From assembly GCF_008386635.1 (NCBI RefSeq), contig NZ_VUOE01000001.1, positions 62,001-126,000 on the forward strand: a stretch of 64,000 nucleotides of DNA. The letters are read 5' to 3'. The position numbers and the translations under genes are program-made. Shown one piece after another: positions 1-9,680 of this stretch. The stretch's first letter is position 1. Each line of letters begins with the position of its first letter. The DNA is from Maribacter flavus (lineage in GTDB: Bacteria > Bacteroidota > Bacteroidia > Flavobacteriales > Flavobacteriaceae). Under the pieces are notes generated by a model, which saw only the letters and a list, made by a program, of their open reading frames with translations, ran no database searches and was not told where the DNA came from.

Positions 1-1107
1 CGGGTTGCTAAAATGATGGACAAAATGGGCTTGGAAGAGGGTGAGGTCATCCAACACAGTATGATGACGAAATCCATTGAAAGAGCCCAAAAAAAGGTGG
101 AGGAGAACAACTTTGGCGTACGTAAGCGTTTGTTGGAATACGATGACGTTATGAACGCACAACGGGAGGTGGTCTATAAGAGAAGACGCCATGCCCTGCA
201 AGGTGAACGCCTAAAGGTGGACATTGCCAATATGGTCTATGATACCTGTGAGGTAATTGTAGAGGGTAATAAGGCCGCCAACGATTTTAAAAACTTTGAG
301 TTTGAACTGATCAAGTATTTCTCCATGACTTCGCCGGTCAGCGAGGAAGAATTCGGTAAACTTAGCGCCCAAGAAATAACCGGACGCGTCTACAAGGCGG
401 GGTACGACCATTACAAGGAAAAAATGGAGCGCAACGCCGCTACGGCATTTCCGGTAATCAAAAAGGTATACGAAGATAACGCGAACAACTTCGAACGTAT
501 CGTGGTACCGTTTACGGACGGTGTAAAGACCCTGAACGTAGTGACCAATTTACAGGAAGCTTATGAGAGTGATGGTAAGCAATTGGTTACCGATTTTGAA
601 AAAAATATTTCCTTGGCCATCATCGATGACTCCTGGAAAACCCATCTTAGAAAGATGGACGAGTTAAAACAATCCGTGCAATTGGCCGTGCACGAACAAA
701 AAGACCCTTTATTAATCTATAAGTTTGAGGCCTTTGAGCTTTTCAAACAAATGATCGAAAAGGTAAATAAGGAAATTGTCTCCTTCTTGTTTAAGGGCGA
801 ACTGCCATCAGGCAATCCAAATGACATCCGAGAGGCTAGAAACATCCCCAGAAAAAAGGAAAATATACAGACTTCCAAAGAGGAAATCCCCAACAGCGAT
901 GAATTGGCGGCGCAAAACAGGGCCGTGGGGCAGACACAGCGACAGCGACCTGCCGTAACGGAGACTATCGTTCGGGAGCAACCTAAAATCGGAAGAAATG
1001 AAAAGGTTACCATTAAAAATGTAATGTCCGGAGAAAGTAAAACCCTGAAGTTCAAACAGGCGGAACCCCTAATTTCGAAAGGGGAATGGGTTCTAATTCA
1101 AGATTAG
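1..1107 (+). CDS. secA: Protein translocase subunit SecA, C-terminal part (cut by window start)
   Basis: ATPase motor that drives preproteins through SecYEG at the inner membrane. The reading frame is open from base 1, so the gene begins upstream; only about 368 C-terminal residues are present. Visible are the helicase-like end followed by the helical scaffold region (NNFGVRKRLLEYDDVMNAQR) and the wing domain (DDSWKTHLRKMDELKQSV), both highly characteristic of SecA. The tail ends in a basic and glutamine-rich linker and a short beta-type end (VTIKNVMSGESKTLKF); it lacks the Cys-rich zinc-binding tail of proteobacterial SecA, as is common in Bacteroidota. A strong hairpin terminator follows directly. 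Identification is very secure. Confidence 0.97.
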   Translation, partial: RVAKMMDKMGLEEGEVIQHSMMTKSIERAQKKVEENNFGVRKRLLEYDDVMNAQREVVYKRRRHALQGERLKVDIANMVYDTCEVIVEGNKAANDFKNFEFELIKYFSMTSPVSEEEFGKLSAQEITGRVYKAGYDHYKEKMERNAATAFPVIKKVYEDNANNFERIVVPFTDGVKTLNVVTNLQEAYESDGKQLVTDFEKNISLAIIDDSWKTHLRKMDELKQSVQLAVHEQKDPLLIYKFEAFELFKQMIEKVNKEIVSFLFKGELPSGNPNDIREARNIPRKKENIQTSKEEIPNSDELAAQNRAVGQTQRQRPAVTETIVREQPKIGRNEKVTIKNVMSGESKTLKFKQAEPLISKGEWVLIQD

Positions 1108-1129
1108 AACCAAAGATTTTTCAGTATAG

Positions 1130-1159
1130 AGGCGTTCAATTGAACGCCTTTTTATTTTT
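1130..1159 (+). terminator. Rho-independent terminator after secA
   Basis: A perfect 20-base palindrome (AGGCGTTCAA then TTGAACGCCT) is followed at once by a T-rich tract, 23 bases after the secA stop codon. It can fold as an 8-bp stem with an AATT loop. The position and the U-tract support an intrinsic terminator. Confidence 0.9.
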
Positions 1160-1254
1160 GGAAGCTTCCCCAATGCACCGGAAATATTAGACCAATAATC
1201 TTCAAACCTTTATAAATTTTAAATATCTTTAAAAGGATAGTTTGAATTTATACC

Positions 1255-2649
1255 ATGAAAAATTCTAGAAGAGAATTTGTTTTTTCCATCAGCATGTTGG
1301 CCGCAAGCAGTGCTTTTCCCATTCAGGCATTTGCCTTTGATAAATCGAAAAAACTCAAGGTTGCCCTAGTGGGAACGGGTATCCGTGGAATCACCTTTTG
1401 GGGAAAACGCCTAATGGACGAGTATTCAGAGATTTTGGAATTCGTGGGACTTAGTGACATCAATCCTAGCCGGTTGGAATATGGCAAAACCTATATTGGA
1501 GCCAGTTGTCCCACCTTCACTTCCTTTGAAGATATGGTTTCCATTACGAAACCAGACCTGGTCATCGTAACCACCAAAGACTCCACCCATCATGAATTTA
1601 TAATCAAAGGTCTTGGGATGGGCTGCGATGTCCTTACCGAAAAGCCCCTCACAATCGATGAGGTTAAATGCCAGCAGATATTGGATGCCGAAAAAGTGTC
1701 CAAGAAGAATTTAATCGTTGGGTTCAATTATAGATGGAGCCCCTATGCTACCAAGATCAAGGAACTGATTTCAAATAAAACAATCGGGGACCTTGTCTCC
1801 GTAGATTTCAATTGGTATTTAAATACCTATCACGGGGCTTCTTATTTTAGAAGATGGCATGGAGAAATGGACAGCAGCGGATCACTTTGGGTACACAAGG
1901 CCACGCATCATTTTGATTTGCTCAATTGGTGGATCAACTCAGAACCCAATGAAGTTTTTGCCTACGGAGATCTGGAATTTTACGGAAAAAATGGTCCTTT
2001 TAGAGGAATAAACTGTAGGACCTGCGATCATAAAAACGAATGTGCTTTTTATTGGGACATCCACAAAGATGAATTTTCGAAGAAATTATATGTTGATCAC
2101 GAACATGCTGACGGATATATTCGGGATAACTGCTTGTTTCGGGAAGACATTGATATATATGATAAAATGTCGGCACAGGTCAGGTATACGGACAATACCA
2201 TCCTCAATTATTCCTTAACGACCTATTCGCCATTTGAGGGTTGGCGGGTTGCCTTCAATGGAACAGAAGGTAGAATTGAGGCTTGGTTGGATATTCCGTA
2301 CTTTGAAAACACCTCTATAGATGAAGCTGAAAAGCACGCCAATGAAATGGCACAGGACGGAGGGGAAATCGTATCCAAAAAACCAATCGTCGTGCATAAA
2401 CTTTGGCAAGAATTCGAGACCGTTCAAGTAGATATGGAAGAAAGCGGCCATGGTGGTGGCGATAAACGTCTACAGGACAAAATATTCGTGAACCCAGAAG
2501 TACCGGACCCATTTGGTAGAACGGCTGGTAGCCGGGATGGGGCCATGTCCATCCTTATAGGAATTGCAGCAAGAAAAAGCATTCAATCCGGTAAACCCAT
2601 AAAAATATCCGAATTAACGGATTTGGAGCCACAGGTAAGAAGAACCTAA
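1255..2649 (+). CDS. Gfo/Idh/MocA-family oxidoreductase, Tat-exported
   Basis: Probable NAD(P)-dependent sugar or cyclitol dehydrogenase, 464 residues. The N-terminus has a twin-arginine signal (SRREFVFS, then a hydrophobic stretch ending near Ala27), so it is probably exported folded with its cofactor. The Rossmann start is VALVGTGIRG (about 36-45), and the family motif EKPL (129-132) carries the usual catalytic Lys. The C-terminal half is the alpha/beta substrate domain. A cysteine cluster lies at 254-263 (CRTCDHKNEC) with a further Cys at 293, which could bind a metal; it is not part of the core fold. The gene stands alone, between the secA terminator and a histidine kinase. The substrate cannot be read from the sequence. 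Confidence 0.9.
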   Translation: MKNSRREFVFSISMLAASSAFPIQAFAFDKSKKLKVALVGTGIRGITFWGKRLMDEYSEILEFVGLSDINPSRLEYGKTYIGASCPTFTSFEDMVSITKPDLVIVTTKDSTHHEFIIKGLGMGCDVLTEKPLTIDEVKCQQILDAEKVSKKNLIVGFNYRWSPYATKIKELISNKTIGDLVSVDFNWYLNTYHGASYFRRWHGEMDSSGSLWVHKATHHFDLLNWWINSEPNEVFAYGDLEFYGKNGPFRGINCRTCDHKNECAFYWDIHKDEFSKKLYVDHEHADGYIRDNCLFREDIDIYDKMSAQVRYTDNTILNYSLTTYSPFEGWRVAFNGTEGRIEAWLDIPYFENTSIDEAEKHANEMAQDGGEIVSKKPIVVHKLWQEFETVQVDMEESGHGGGDKRLQDKIFVNPEVPDPFGRTAGSRDGAMSILIGIAARKSIQSGKPIKISELTDLEPQVRRT

Positions 2650-2757
2650 GTCTTGAGGTTGAATTTCTATGTGAAAGCAAAAAATCTTATCATTGTGTTA
2701 AAAACATACCTAGATTTACAGTGGAAACTTTGATTACCAATTTTTTAAATTGTTAGT

Positions 2758-3972
2758 ATGCCAGATTCTCATATAGAGCAAGAATACCTAAGGGAGAAAA
2801 CAAAGCTAGTTCTAAAGGTAAATTACATCACCAGTGCCTTGGCCATTGTTTTCGGACTAATTTGCCTGTTTTTGTTGAACATTACAGAAATTATCCCACA
2901 TGTACTCTTTATCTATGGCCTTGCCAATCTTGCAAATACCTATATCTACCAAGTCACCAAAAAAATAAGCATAACGTACTACCTCTCATCATTGATGGCC
3001 CTTGTGGCCGCTTTGATTGTAACGCTTTACAGTGGGGGCATCAATAGTAGCTTTATATTTATGCTGGCGTTGGTGGTTTTTGCAGGGTATGTGAATACGC
3101 GTAAACACGGTAGGTTTTTCCTTTACTTGACCTTTGCCATAATCCTATTCATATTCTCACAAAGTTTTCCCCAATTGAGCTTTACGGAAAATCTTGTTCC
3201 CATTGAGTTCAGAAGTATTTTTAGTCTTATTTCTGTGTCGTTTTCCCTCTTTTTATTAGGCAGTATTTTCGGAAAGGACTTATTGAAGTCCCACAACGCA
3301 CTCTACAAGTCAAAGAAAGAACTCACGCGACAAATGTACGAGAAGGAAATGCTTTTAAAGGAGGTACACCACAGGGTCAAGAACAATCTACAGACCGTGT
3401 CCAGCCTATTGAGCTTACAGACAAGAAATGTGGAGGAGACCCAAATGCGAAATCTTTTAAAGAGCACCCAAAACCGGGTTATTTCAATGGCTATGGTCCA
3501 TGAAATGTTGTATATGCGAAAAGATATTAGTCAGATCGAGTACAAATCTTATGTGCAGGAACTTAGCGAATATTTGATACGGTCTATAAAAGGTCTGGAT
3601 AGCAAAGTACAGTTAAAAATCGATATTCCAGAAATAAAATTAGGTATAGATACGGCCATTCCATTGGGCCTTTTGATCAATGAGGCCGTTACCAACGCGC
3701 TCAAATATGGATTTGCCGATGATCAGGAAGGGGAAATCTATATCGCTCTAAAAAAGGAAATCGACAGACATTATGTACTAAATATAGGGGACAATGGCGT
3801 TGGTTTTCCCGATACCATAAACTACAAAAATTCAAAATCCTTGGGCCTTAAGCTAATTCACAACCTTACTAGGCAACTTAAAGGATCCATCCAAAAGGAT
3901 ACAAGTAAAAAAGGAACAAATTATATTATCAAGTTTCAGGAAATAAAGCAGCAATTGTCCCCAGTAGCCTAA
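2758..3972 (+). CDS. Membrane sensor histidine kinase (HisKA_2/HWE-like)
   Basis: Signal-transducing kinase of 404 residues. About six hydrophobic segments lie between residues 20 and 170, with no recognisable periplasmic sensor domain, so it may sense something in or at the membrane. A coiled linker leads to the dimerisation/phosphoacceptor motif EVHHRVKNNLQTV (His204/His205), typical of the HisKA_2 class. An HATPase domain follows with an N-box (LLINEAVTNALKYGF) and a G-box (GDNGVGFP). No response regulator gene is adjacent, so the partner is unknown. Kinases of this class often pass phosphate to single-domain or output-poor regulators encoded elsewhere. Confidence 0.9.
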   Translation: MPDSHIEQEYLREKTKLVLKVNYITSALAIVFGLICLFLLNITEIIPHVLFIYGLANLANTYIYQVTKKISITYYLSSLMALVAALIVTLYSGGINSSFIFMLALVVFAGYVNTRKHGRFFLYLTFAIILFIFSQSFPQLSFTENLVPIEFRSIFSLISVSFSLFLLGSIFGKDLLKSHNALYKSKKELTRQMYEKEMLLKEVHHRVKNNLQTVSSLLSLQTRNVEETQMRNLLKSTQNRVISMAMVHEMLYMRKDISQIEYKSYVQELSEYLIRSIKGLDSKVQLKIDIPEIKLGIDTAIPLGLLINEAVTNALKYGFADDQEGEIYIALKKEIDRHYVLNIGDNGVGFPDTINYKNSKSLGLKLIHNLTRQLKGSIQKDTSKKGTNYIIKFQEIKQQLSPVA

Positions 3973-4102
3973 ATTTCCTCTATCTTATTTACGGTCTTTA
4001 CAAATTCAATTGAAACTGGGCATTGGCCTGCACCTGATAACCCGATATTTCCTATATTTAAAAAGCCTAATAAATATTTGGCTTTAATCAACCTATAACC
4101 AA

Positions 4103-5689
4103 ATGAACAAATTTCTTCTCCCCTTAGTCCTGTTAGTTTTTTCTTTAAACCTAGCCTTTGCCCAATCCTTGGAAGGCGACGGACCCCATTCACAGCTCAT
4201 TATCCGAGGGGTAATGCTGATCAACGGAAATGGCGCTCCCCCACAAGGACCCATTGACATTGTTGTTGAAAACAATATTATTAAGGACATCCAAGTGGTA
4301 GGCTATCCGGGAGTAAAGATCAAGGGGTCGGATAGACCGCAATTGAAACCTGGCGGCAAAGAATTGGACTGTACGGGCATGTACCTAATGCCCGGACTCA
4401 TAGATATGCACGGCCATATTGGTGGAAAGGCCCAAGGTGCGGAGCCGGATTATGTCTTTAAACTCTGGATGGCCCATGGCATCACCACCGTGCGCGAACC
4501 TAGCGGAAGGGGCGTAGACTTCACGATGGACCTAAAAAGGAAAAGTGAACAAAATGAAATTATAGCCCCAAGGATCATGGCCTATACCGGTTTTGGGCAG
4601 ACTAGCAAGTCCTTCAACCCCCTTAACGATATCCCAATCTCAACTTCGGAACAGGCACGGGAATGGGTGAGGGCCAATGCAAAAAAAGGTGCGGACGGAA
4701 TCAAGTTTTTTGGCGCGGAGCCGGAAATCATGGCCGCCGCATTGGACGAAAACAAAAAATTGGGATTGGGTTCCGCGTGCCATCACGCGCAATTGAGCGT
4801 GGCCCGGTGGAACGTGTTGCACTCCGCTCGTGCAGGCCTGACCTCCATGGAACATTGGTACGGGCTTCCAGAAGCCTTATTTGATGATAGAACGGTACAG
4901 GATTATCCTTTGGACTACAACTATCAGAACGAGCAACACCGATTTGAAAATGCGGGCAATCTCTGGTCGCAAGCGGCGGCCCCTTATTCAGAGCATTGGA
5001 ATAACGTAATGAACGAATTGTTGGAGCTTGATTTTACCCTAGACCCTACCTTTAATATTTATGAGGCGAGCAGGGACTTACAAAGGGCTCGAAGAGCGGA
5101 ATGGCATGAGGATTATACCCTTCCATCCCTTTGGGAGTTCTATCAGCCCAGCATGATTTCCCATGGCTCATACTGGCATGATTGGGGTACCGAGCAGGAA
5201 GTGGCCTGGAAAAAGAACTACGACCTGTGGATGACCTTCGTAAACGAGTACAAAAATAGGGGTGGCCGCGTAACTACGGGCTCTGACTCTGGTTTCATTT
5301 TCCAACTTTATGGTTTCGCCTACATCCGTGAATTGGAGCTCTTACGCGAGGCCGGTTTTCATCCTTTGGAGATTATCAGGTCGGCAACATTGAATGGCGC
5401 CGAGGCACTGGGCATGGATGATAAAATTGGCAGTGTTGCCATTGGAAAATTCGCAGATTTCGCGATTGTCGAAGAAAATCCGCTTAAAAATCTAAAAGTA
5501 CTTTACGGAACGGGCGCCATAAAACTCACCGAAGATAATGAGGTCGTTCGCGTTGGCGGGGTGAAATACACCATCAAGGACGGAATCATCTATGACTCAA
5601 AGGCCTTGTTGGCAGATGTAAAACGCCAGGTGGATGAGGCCAAGGCCAAAGAAAATTATTCGATAAAGCAACCTGGGGTAAAACAATGA
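4103..5689 (+). CDS. Secreted amidohydrolase-superfamily protein
   Basis: Metal-dependent hydrolase of 528 residues with a clear Sec signal peptide (cleavage after about Ala20 in NLAFAQ). The composite beta-sandwich start (DIVVENNIIKDIQ), the metal motif MPGLIDMHGHIGG with HxH, a later HH (SACHHAQ), HW (MEHWYGL) and Asp in TTGSDSGF fit the imidazolonepropionase/prolidase-like branch of the amidohydrolases. The C-terminus has the usual closing motif (SVAIGKFADFAIVEENP). It may hydrolyse a cyclic amide or peptide-like compound in the periplasm, but the substrate is unknown. It is followed by a possible tiny membrane ORF. Confidence 0.9.
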   Translation: MNKFLLPLVLLVFSLNLAFAQSLEGDGPHSQLIIRGVMLINGNGAPPQGPIDIVVENNIIKDIQVVGYPGVKIKGSDRPQLKPGGKELDCTGMYLMPGLIDMHGHIGGKAQGAEPDYVFKLWMAHGITTVREPSGRGVDFTMDLKRKSEQNEIIAPRIMAYTGFGQTSKSFNPLNDIPISTSEQAREWVRANAKKGADGIKFFGAEPEIMAAALDENKKLGLGSACHHAQLSVARWNVLHSARAGLTSMEHWYGLPEALFDDRTVQDYPLDYNYQNEQHRFENAGNLWSQAAAPYSEHWNNVMNELLELDFTLDPTFNIYEASRDLQRARRAEWHEDYTLPSLWEFYQPSMISHGSYWHDWGTEQEVAWKKNYDLWMTFVNEYKNRGGRVTTGSDSGFIFQLYGFAYIRELELLREAGFHPLEIIRSATLNGAEALGMDDKIGSVAIGKFADFAIVEENPLKNLKVLYGTGAIKLTEDNEVVRVGGVKYTIKDGIIYDSKALLADVKRQVDEAKAKENYSIKQPGVKQ

Positions 5690-5708
5690 TAAAAGGAAGA
5701 GGGTACGC

Positions 5709-5864
5709 TTGACCCTCCCAAAGATTTATCTTTTGTTTTGGTCTACCGGAATCTTAATCGGTCTAAGCGTTCCTTTAGTTTTTGGAAAAACTACCAAATA
5801 CGTGGCAATCAATAATGTGGCAATAAGTGTGGTGGATACTAACATAGCTTTGTCTTTAAGGTGA
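5709..5864 (+). CDS. Possible 51-residue single-pass membrane protein (TTG start)
   Basis: This frame is open without an ATG. A TTG at 5709 would give 51 residues with one strong hydrophobic helix (YLLFWSTGILIGLSVPLVFG) followed by a short polar tail, ending TGA. The composition looks protein-like, and it begins 20 bases after the amidohydrolase stop. It could be a true small membrane protein, the remnant of a longer gene, or chance. A CGGTA/TACCG hairpin lies just after it. Confidence 0.25.
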   Translation: MTLPKIYLLFWSTGILIGLSVPLVFGKTTKYVAINNVAISVVDTNIALSLR

Positions 5865-5902
5865 ACGGTACCAAAAATACCGTATATTAAGTAGATCAAT
5901 TT

Positions 5903-6160
5903 TTATGCCAATTTAGGCTTGTTGTTCTTTGTTGTGAAAAATAAAGCACTTTTAACCCTGGAATTTTTGTAACGGTACAACCTGGTAATTCCGGTTTGTC
6001 CTTTCATATCCAATCCTTTTACATTCTTGGTTTCCAAATAGGACGCAACCAAAACTACGTCTTCTTGTAGCGTAGCCACTTTTTGATTGATGTTAGCGTC
6101 CTGAGCTAAGGAAATTCCTCCGAAAAAAAGTACTAGAGAAAAGGTTAAAATAGCTTTCAT
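5903..6160 (-). CDS. Small secreted protein, SRVK family, copy 1
   Basis: Uncharacterised 85-residue protein with a Sec signal peptide (MKAILTFSLVLFFGGISLAQ). After a variable middle part it ends in a conserved C-terminal block, RLYRYKNSRVKSALFF, and the last residues are KPKLA. The same block closes two further small genes at 10403 and 10948 on the same strand. The mature peptide is about 65 residues, basic at its C-terminus, without cysteines. Function unknown. A 15-base element starting 98 bases upstream of the start codon is shared with copy 3 at the same distance. I infer a secreted or periplasmic peptide family; no partner is visible. Confidence 0.75.
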   Translation of the reverse strand: MKAILTFSLVLFFGGISLAQDANINQKVATLQEDVVLVASYLETKNVKGLDMKGQTGITRLYRYKNSRVKSALFFTTKNNKPKLA

Positions 6161-6386
6161 AACATCGATTTGGGTTATATAAAGCTAACTCGGCAAGGAA
6201 GGTGATATCGTTATAAATCGCTGAAATACAACATTTTTCGGTCATTCGATTTTTGTTGGATAAAGTGTAAAAAAAGGTCGATATACGGAACCGCAGCCAT
6301 TTTCCACTTACCGATAAAAAGGACGTTTGACCGACCGTTTTTGGGTAGATTAGTGGCCGCCCCGGAACAAATCCGAAGAAATAAAA
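6161..6386. other. Intergenic stretch upstream of small secreted protein copy 1
   Basis: Between the small secreted protein and the ABC permease, both on the minus strand. It contains the element GGATAAAGTGTAAAA (6258-6272) shared with the region upstream of copy 3. No other gene or RNA is recognisable here. Confidence 0.5.
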
Positions 6387-8936
6387 CTAGTTTGTCTCCT
6401 TCCTTAAAACCTGTAACGGCGGACTTTTTAACACCGAAATATTATTGGACAAACCAATGGTCAGCACTAATAATGTTATTCCGGGAAGTACAATCAAAAA
6501 TGGAATCCAAGAAGGTATAAAAGGTGTTTCAAAAATAAAGTATGCGAGCAACTGACTGCCCAATAGAGACAACAAAACCCCGATACCGCTTCCCAAAATA
6601 CCTAAATACAGGTATTCCAAGGCCGTAATTTTCAGGATCTGATTGCTTTTTGCCCCGATTGTTCTCAGAAGCACACTTTCCCGAATTCGCTGATATTTGC
6701 TATTACGCACAGAACCGATCAGGACAATAATTCCCGTAAGGATACTAAAGAAGGCCATAAAGCTTATTACCCATGAAATTTTGTCCAAGATACTCTCTAT
6801 GAGGGTAATGACCTGACGTAGGTCCAAAATGGAAACATTTGGAAATTTCTTTACCAATTCCCTTTGCAGTTTGGCCGATGTAGACTTGTCCGGAGCATTG
6901 GTCGTAAGTACATGAAATTGCGGCGCATTCTCCAGAATCCCGGTTGGGAAAACGATTGAAAAGTTTAATTGCATCCTGCCCCAATCCACCTCTCGTATGC
7001 TACCAACAACAGTTTCCATGAGCATACCCTGAACGTTAAAAAGTAGGGTGTCACCCACTACGACCTGGGCATCCCTCGCTACATTATCCGCCAAAGAAAT
7101 GGGTACGGGACCATTTTGTGGCATTTTTTCAACAAAGGCGCCCGATACCAATTTTTCCGAGCTTATGAGCGAATCCCTATAGGTAACCCGAAACTCATGG
7201 TTGAGTATCCATTTATTGATACTTGTGGTGGTATCCAATCGGATTTCATTGACGCTACGGTCCTTGATTCGCTCCATCCGCATGGTAACTATCGGGATGT
7301 TGTCCAAAATGGGCAATCCTTTTGGAGCAACGGTATTGATGATATCCTGCTTCTGTCCCGTCTGCACATCGAACATGATGATATTGGGGCTCTTTTCGTT
7401 GGAATCCACCACGGCCTTGGCCAATAAGAAATCCTTTGTAAAATACAAGGTACTGATCAAAAAAGTCCCGATTCCAATCGCCAAAATCAATACGGCGGTT
7501 TGGTTATTGGGTCGGAATAGATTCAATAGACTCTGGCGTGAGGTAAAACTCCATGATTTTGGAAAATACTTTTTAACCAAGCGCATGAAAAGGATGGAAA
7601 CTCCGGCCAAAATTGAAAAGGTAATTAGGATTCCAATCACAAAACCCAAGGCGTATTTTAAGTTTTCCAAGAGCCACAGAGCGAACAAAAAGACAAAAAG
7701 TACAATGGCCAAAACCACCCAAATCTGTGCCTTTCTTGATTTTGTGCCAATGTTGTCCTGTACCCGCAAAACCTGCAATGGGGAAACGAACCAGGTATTT
7801 AGCAGCGGGGAAAGGGCAAATAAAACGGACATGAGCACTCCTAAAATCAAACCGACGGCTATTGCGGAATACGAAGTAGAGATTTCAACCTCAAACGGTA
7901 GAAATTCCTGTAATATCATGGGGAAGGTCTGCTGCAGCAGTAGTCCAATGACCGTTCCTATAAACCCTCCCAACAGGCCCATGCCTGCTATTTGGATAAG
8001 GTAAATCAGGAAGGTCTGTTTTCTGGTGGCACCCAAACATTTCAATACGGCTATCGCCCTTAGTTTTTCCTTGATATAAATATGTACGGAACTTGCGATC
8101 CCTACGCATCCCAGCAGTAAGGCGATGAAGGCAACCAAATTTAAAAAACGCCCCACATTGTTATACCTTCTCCCCAATCGGTCACTGGTAGAGGTATGGG
8201 TATCCAAATCGGCATTTTGTTCGTCCAGCAAAGGGTCCACTTCCTTGTCAAGTTGTTCCAGGTCAGCTTTCGGTGATTTGAAGTAATAGGCATATTCCAA
8301 GCGACTCCCCTTTTGTAACAAACCGCTAGGTTCCATGTACTCGAACGGTACGATGATCGGCGGCGCTACGGATGTTCCAATGCCCGTACTTCCGGGAGCG
8401 GTTATCAAGGAGCCAACAATCGGGAAGGTAATGTTCCCCAATTTTACGCTATCCCCTACCCTTACATCAAATTGAATCATGGCCGTGGCATCCACCAAAG
8501 CCCCCCCTTTTTCCTGATAATCAGCAGCAGCCGATGCTGGTTCCGTCTCCAATTCACCGTAAAACGGGAAGTTTCCTTCCACCCCCCGCACCTGAACCAA
8601 TTTGGTTTCACCGTTCTTTACAAAAGCCGCCATAGAGGCAAACTTTACTTCTTTTGCGCCCACGCCACCCAAGGAATCCATGATTTGTTGTACCCGCTCA
8701 TTGGCCAGCTCATTGCTGTCGATCAAGAAATCGGCACCCATCAAGGCCTTTGATTGCCCACCGATATTTTCCTTTAGATTTTGACTAAACGATTGGATGG
8801 AAACCACAGCCGCTATCCCCAAAATAATACTGCCCATAAACAGGAACAGTCGCTTTCCACTGGCCTTGCCATCGCGCCAAGCCATTTTTAACAACCAAGA
8901 AAATCGGGTTTTGGTAGAGGTATCCAATGGGTTCAA
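6387..8936 (-). CDS. ABC transporter permease, FtsX-like, YbbP type
   Basis: Large permease of 849 residues with two FtsX-type modules. TM segments are near residues 30-50, a block around 265-470, and a C-terminal block around 715-840, with a long extracytoplasmic domain after TM1 and a second one in the second half. This layout matches YbbP-type permeases rather than LolC/E or MacB. The start overlaps the stop of the ATPase gene by 4 bases, so the two are translationally linked. Together they form a type VII ABC system. Next to a TesA-like esterase on the other strand, this is the ybb locus order seen in proteobacteria. The substrate is not established; these systems usually act mechanically or on lipid-linked cargo. 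Confidence 0.9.
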   Translation of the reverse strand: MNPLDTSTKTRFSWLLKMAWRDGKASGKRLFLFMGSIILGIAAVVSIQSFSQNLKENIGGQSKALMGADFLIDSNELANERVQQIMDSLGGVGAKEVKFASMAAFVKNGETKLVQVRGVEGNFPFYGELETEPASAAADYQEKGGALVDATAMIQFDVRVGDSVKLGNITFPIVGSLITAPGSTGIGTSVAPPIIVPFEYMEPSGLLQKGSRLEYAYYFKSPKADLEQLDKEVDPLLDEQNADLDTHTSTSDRLGRRYNNVGRFLNLVAFIALLLGCVGIASSVHIYIKEKLRAIAVLKCLGATRKQTFLIYLIQIAGMGLLGGFIGTVIGLLLQQTFPMILQEFLPFEVEISTSYSAIAVGLILGVLMSVLFALSPLLNTWFVSPLQVLRVQDNIGTKSRKAQIWVVLAIVLFVFLFALWLLENLKYALGFVIGILITFSILAGVSILFMRLVKKYFPKSWSFTSRQSLLNLFRPNNQTAVLILAIGIGTFLISTLYFTKDFLLAKAVVDSNEKSPNIIMFDVQTGQKQDIINTVAPKGLPILDNIPIVTMRMERIKDRSVNEIRLDTTTSINKWILNHEFRVTYRDSLISSEKLVSGAFVEKMPQNGPVPISLADNVARDAQVVVGDTLLFNVQGMLMETVVGSIREVDWGRMQLNFSIVFPTGILENAPQFHVLTTNAPDKSTSAKLQRELVKKFPNVSILDLRQVITLIESILDKISWVISFMAFFSILTGIIVLIGSVRNSKYQRIRESVLLRTIGAKSNQILKITALEYLYLGILGSGIGVLLSLLGSQLLAYFIFETPFIPSWIPFLIVLPGITLLVLTIGLSNNISVLKSPPLQVLRKETN

Positions 8937-9622
8937 GCTAGGGTTTTGGTTTGATTGGAAATAATTTTACCGCCTTTCAGACGGATTATCTTTTGGGTGA
9001 GCTGTGCAAGGTCCAGATCATGGGTTACGATAACCAAGGTAGTTCCCATTTCCTTGTTCAGTTCGAACAACAGCTGAATCACTTTTTCCCCGGTTTCCTC
9101 ATCCAAGTTTCCGGTTGGCTCGTCAGCGAATAAAATATCGGGGGTCGTTGAAAACGCACGCGCCAATGCGACGCGCTGCTGCTCCCCGCCAGATAATTGC
9201 GACGGATAATGATCGTATCTGCTCCCAAGACCTACCTTTTCCAATAAATCCTTGGCCACCTTTTGGACATCGGGTTTGCCTTGTAATTCCAAGGGGACAC
9301 TAACATTTTCGAGGGCCGTTAATGTGGGCAATAATTGAAAATCCTGAAAAATAAAACCCACCTTCCGGTTTCGCAACAAGGCCAGTTCATCCTCGTTCAA
9401 CTTACTTAATTCCACCCCACAGAGCTCAATACTGCCCTCATCCACATGGTCCAATCCTGCACAAAGACCTAAAAGGGTCGTTTTTCCACTTCCGGAGGGC
9501 CCAACAATGGAGAAGGTTTCGCCGGCTTCAATTTCAAAGGAAATCCCATCCAAAACGGTCAATTCCTTGGAACCGCTTTTATAGGTCTTCCTAAGATTGC
9601 GTACGTTTAATATCTTTGCCAT
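8933..9622 (-). CDS. ABC transporter ATP-binding protein (YbbA/LolD-like)
   Basis: ATPase subunit of 229 residues. Walker [10 protein letters not shown] (about 39-47), Q-loop [10 protein letters not shown], signature [14 protein letters not shown], Walker [13 protein letters not shown] and the switch His (VIVTHD) are all present, so it should be active. The length and the absence of extra domains fit the LolD/MacB/YbbA family. It precedes and overlaps the permease gene and is divergent from the esterase at 9681, with only 58 bases between the two starts, so they probably share a regulatory region. Confidence 0.93.
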   Translation of the reverse strand: MAKILNVRNLRKTYKSGSKELTVLDGISFEIEAGETFSIVGPSGSGKTTLLGLCAGLDHVDEGSIELCGVELSKLNEDELALLRNRKVGFIFQDFQLLPTLTALENVSVPLELQGKPDVQKVAKDLLEKVGLGSRYDHYPSQLSGGEQQRVALARAFSTTPDILFADEPTGNLDEETGEKVIQLLFELNKEMGTTLVIVTHDLDLAQLTQKIIRLKGGKIISNQTKTLA

Positions 9623-9680
9623 AAATCATTTGGTACAAGCGAACAAAATAAACAAATGATTTCTATTTTTAGAAGAAACC

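Noticed and set aside
7201-8004. 267-residue plus-strand ORF inside the ABC permease gene
   Set aside because: Antisense to a clear FtsX-like permease; lysine- and isoleucine-rich with no domain signs.
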